Positions 62,947 to 64,000 of a stretch of 64,000 nt of DNA are shown piece by piece. The translations under genes were made by a program, and so were the position numbers. Source of the stretch: Streptomyces avidinii (GTDB lineage: Bacteria; Actinomycetota; Actinomycetes; Streptomycetales; Streptomycetaceae); the NCBI RefSeq assembly GCF_014650695.1, contig NZ_BMVL01000004.1, positions 172,852 through 236,851 of the forward strand, given 5' to 3'. Position 1 is the stretch's first letter. Each line of letters opens with the position of its first letter. The notes under the pieces were generated by a model. It made no database searches, was not told the DNA's origin, and saw only the letters and a program-made list of their open reading frames with translations.

Positions 62947-63590
62947 GCGAGTACACCGTGTTTGAGTACGAGAAGGACGGCGCGGCCATCTACCGCCAGT
63001 CCTTTGCCACGATCCGCGCCGAGGCGGACCTCTCCGGGCTGCCCGACACGGTCGCCCAGGTCGCGGTGCGCATGATCCACGCCTGCGGAATGACCGACCT
63101 CCCGCAGGACCTCGGGTACACCCCCGAGGTCGTGCTGCGCGCTCGCGCGGCGCTGGAGGCGGGCGCGCCGATCCTGTGCGACGTGCAGATGGTCGCCAGC
63201 GGTGTCACCCGTAAGCGGCTGCCCGCCGACAACGACGTGATCTGCACGCTCTCCGACCCGGCCGTACCGGAGCTCGCCGCGAAGATGGGCACCACGCGCA
63301 GTGCCGCCGCCCTGGAGGTCTGGCGCGACCGCGGCCTGCTGGAGGGCTCGGTGATCGCCGTCGGCAACGCGCCGACCGCCCTGTTCCGGCTGCTGGAGAT
63401 GATCGAGGAGGGCGCCCCGCGCCCCGCCGCCGTCATCGGGGTCCCGGTCGGCTTCATCGGCGCCGCCGAGTCCAAGGACGCACTCGCCGCCCACCCCTCC
63501 GGGCTCGACCACCTGATCGTACGCGGCCGGCGCGGCGGCAGCGCGATGGCCGCCGCCGCCGTCAACGCCATTGCGAGCGTGGCCGAATGA
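62943..63590 (+). CDS. cobH: Precorrin-8X methylmutase CobH
   Basis: 215 residues. CobH moves a methyl group from C-11 to C-12 to give hydrogenobyrinate. Features: [46 protein letters not shown], where the His in MIHACG is the catalytic candidate, then [33 protein letters not shown] and [51 protein letters not shown]. It overlaps cobG and cobI by ATGA on both sides, showing translational coupling. Confidence 0.95.
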   Translation: MSEYTVFEYEKDGAAIYRQSFATIRAEADLSGLPDTVAQVAVRMIHACGMTDLPQDLGYTPEVVLRARAALEAGAPILCDVQMVASGVTRKRLPADNDVICTLSDPAVPELAAKMGTTRSAAALEVWRDRGLLEGSVIAVGNAPTALFRLLEMIEEGAPRPAAVIGVPVGFIGAAESKDALAAHPSGLDHLIVRGRRGGSAMAAAAVNAIASVAE

Positions 63591-64000
63591 GCGCCGCCGA
63601 GGCCAAGGGGCGGCTGTACGGGGTCGGGCTCGGCCCCGGCGACCCGTCGCTGATGACCCTGCGCGCCGTCGAGGTGATCGCCGAGGCCGATGTCGTGGCC
63701 TACCACAGCGCCCGCCACGGCCGTTCCATCGCCCGCTCGATCGCCGCGAAGCACCTGCGCGCCGACCACGTCGAGGAACCGCTGGTCTACCCGGTCACCA
63801 CCGAGACCACCGATCACCCCGGCGGCTACCAGGGCGCGATGGAGGAGTTCTACGAGGCCGCGGCCGCCCGCCTCGCCGCCCACCTGGACGCCGGCCGGAC
63901 CGTCGCCGTCCTCGCCGAGGGCGACCCGCTCTTCTACAGCTCGTACATGCACATGCACAAGCGGCTCGCGGACCGGTACGAGACCGAGGTCATCCCCGGC
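63587..64000 (+). CDS. cobI: Precorrin-2 C20-methyltransferase CobI (partial; possibly CobIJ fusion)
   Basis: The first 138 codons; the gene runs off the right edge. [47 protein letters not shown] has the SAM-methylase GxGxGDP motif, and [36 protein letters not shown] continues the fold. This is typical of CobI, which adds the C-20 methyl group to precorrin-2. In Streptomyces it is often fused to CobJ; the window cannot show that. Its ATG overlaps the cobH stop by 4 bp. Confidence 0.9.
   Translation, partial: MSAAEAKGRLYGVGLGPGDPSLMTLRAVEVIAEADVVAYHSARHGRSIARSIAAKHLRADHVEEPLVYPVTTETTDHPGGYQGAMEEFYEAAAARLAAHLDAGRTVAVLAEGDPLFYSSYMHMHKRLADRYETEVIPG

Overview
The window looks like part of a Streptomyces chromosome. 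GC is very high and third codon positions are almost all G or C. It carries a two-domain geosmin synthase, a piece of a pSAM2-like integrative element, many TANNNT boxes placed 6-7 nt before start codons (leaderless genes), TTG and GTG starts, and long perfect GC hairpins at gene ends. No rRNA, tRNA or CRISPR array was seen.

Region by region. (a) 1-11400, small metabolic and regulatory genes: the end of a GNAT gene, a GAF-domain regulator, an AidB-like acyl-CoA dehydrogenase sharing a tiny divergent promoter with a BrkB/YihY membrane protein, a methyltransferase, AraC, VOC and GNAT genes, the ribosome-assembly GTPase RsgA, a truncated histidine-kinase-like membrane protein, an F420-type oxidoreductase, a DUF456 protein and a LuxR/TrmB-type regulator. 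(b) 11500-23200: a large secreted subtilisin-like protease, a PP2C-like protein, a PoxB-like TPP enzyme, an anti-sigma-type ATPase, a DUF2637 protein, a FhuF-like iron reductase behind an iron box, a GntR regulator and a TPR-like protein. (c) 23300-32330, purine catabolism: PucR facing a three-gene xanthine dehydrogenase operon, an AzgA-type purine permease and the XdhC cofactor-insertion factor. (d) 32330-38600: a secreted beta-propeller protein behind an 18-bp palindrome, OsmC, GNAT, an Eis-like acetyltransferase and geosmin synthase.

(e) 38800-57100, the accessory region. A 1462-residue secreted DNRLRE/LamG/ricin-type protein is divergent from a 2442-residue RHS protein. The RHS protein ends in a Hint autoprocessing domain and a predicted nuclease tip, followed by a SUKH-type immunity gene. 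The tip and immunity gene are clearly poorer in GC. Next to them lies a compact element (integrase, Xis, RepSA-like initiator, FtsK/TraSA-like translocase) without visible kor, pra or spd genes, then a DUF3710 protein with an unusual N-terminal half. (f) 57260-64000, cobalamin synthesis: cobN behind a cobalamin riboswitch faces cobG-cobH-cobI, which overlap by ATGA; cobI runs off the window.

The most interesting parts are the RHS/LamG toxin locus with its exchangeable nuclease-immunity tip beside an integrative-element remnant, the overlapping back-to-back leaderless promoters at 3339-3355, and several palindromes with no adjacent regulator. All functions are read from sequence motifs and remembered family features; no database search was run.
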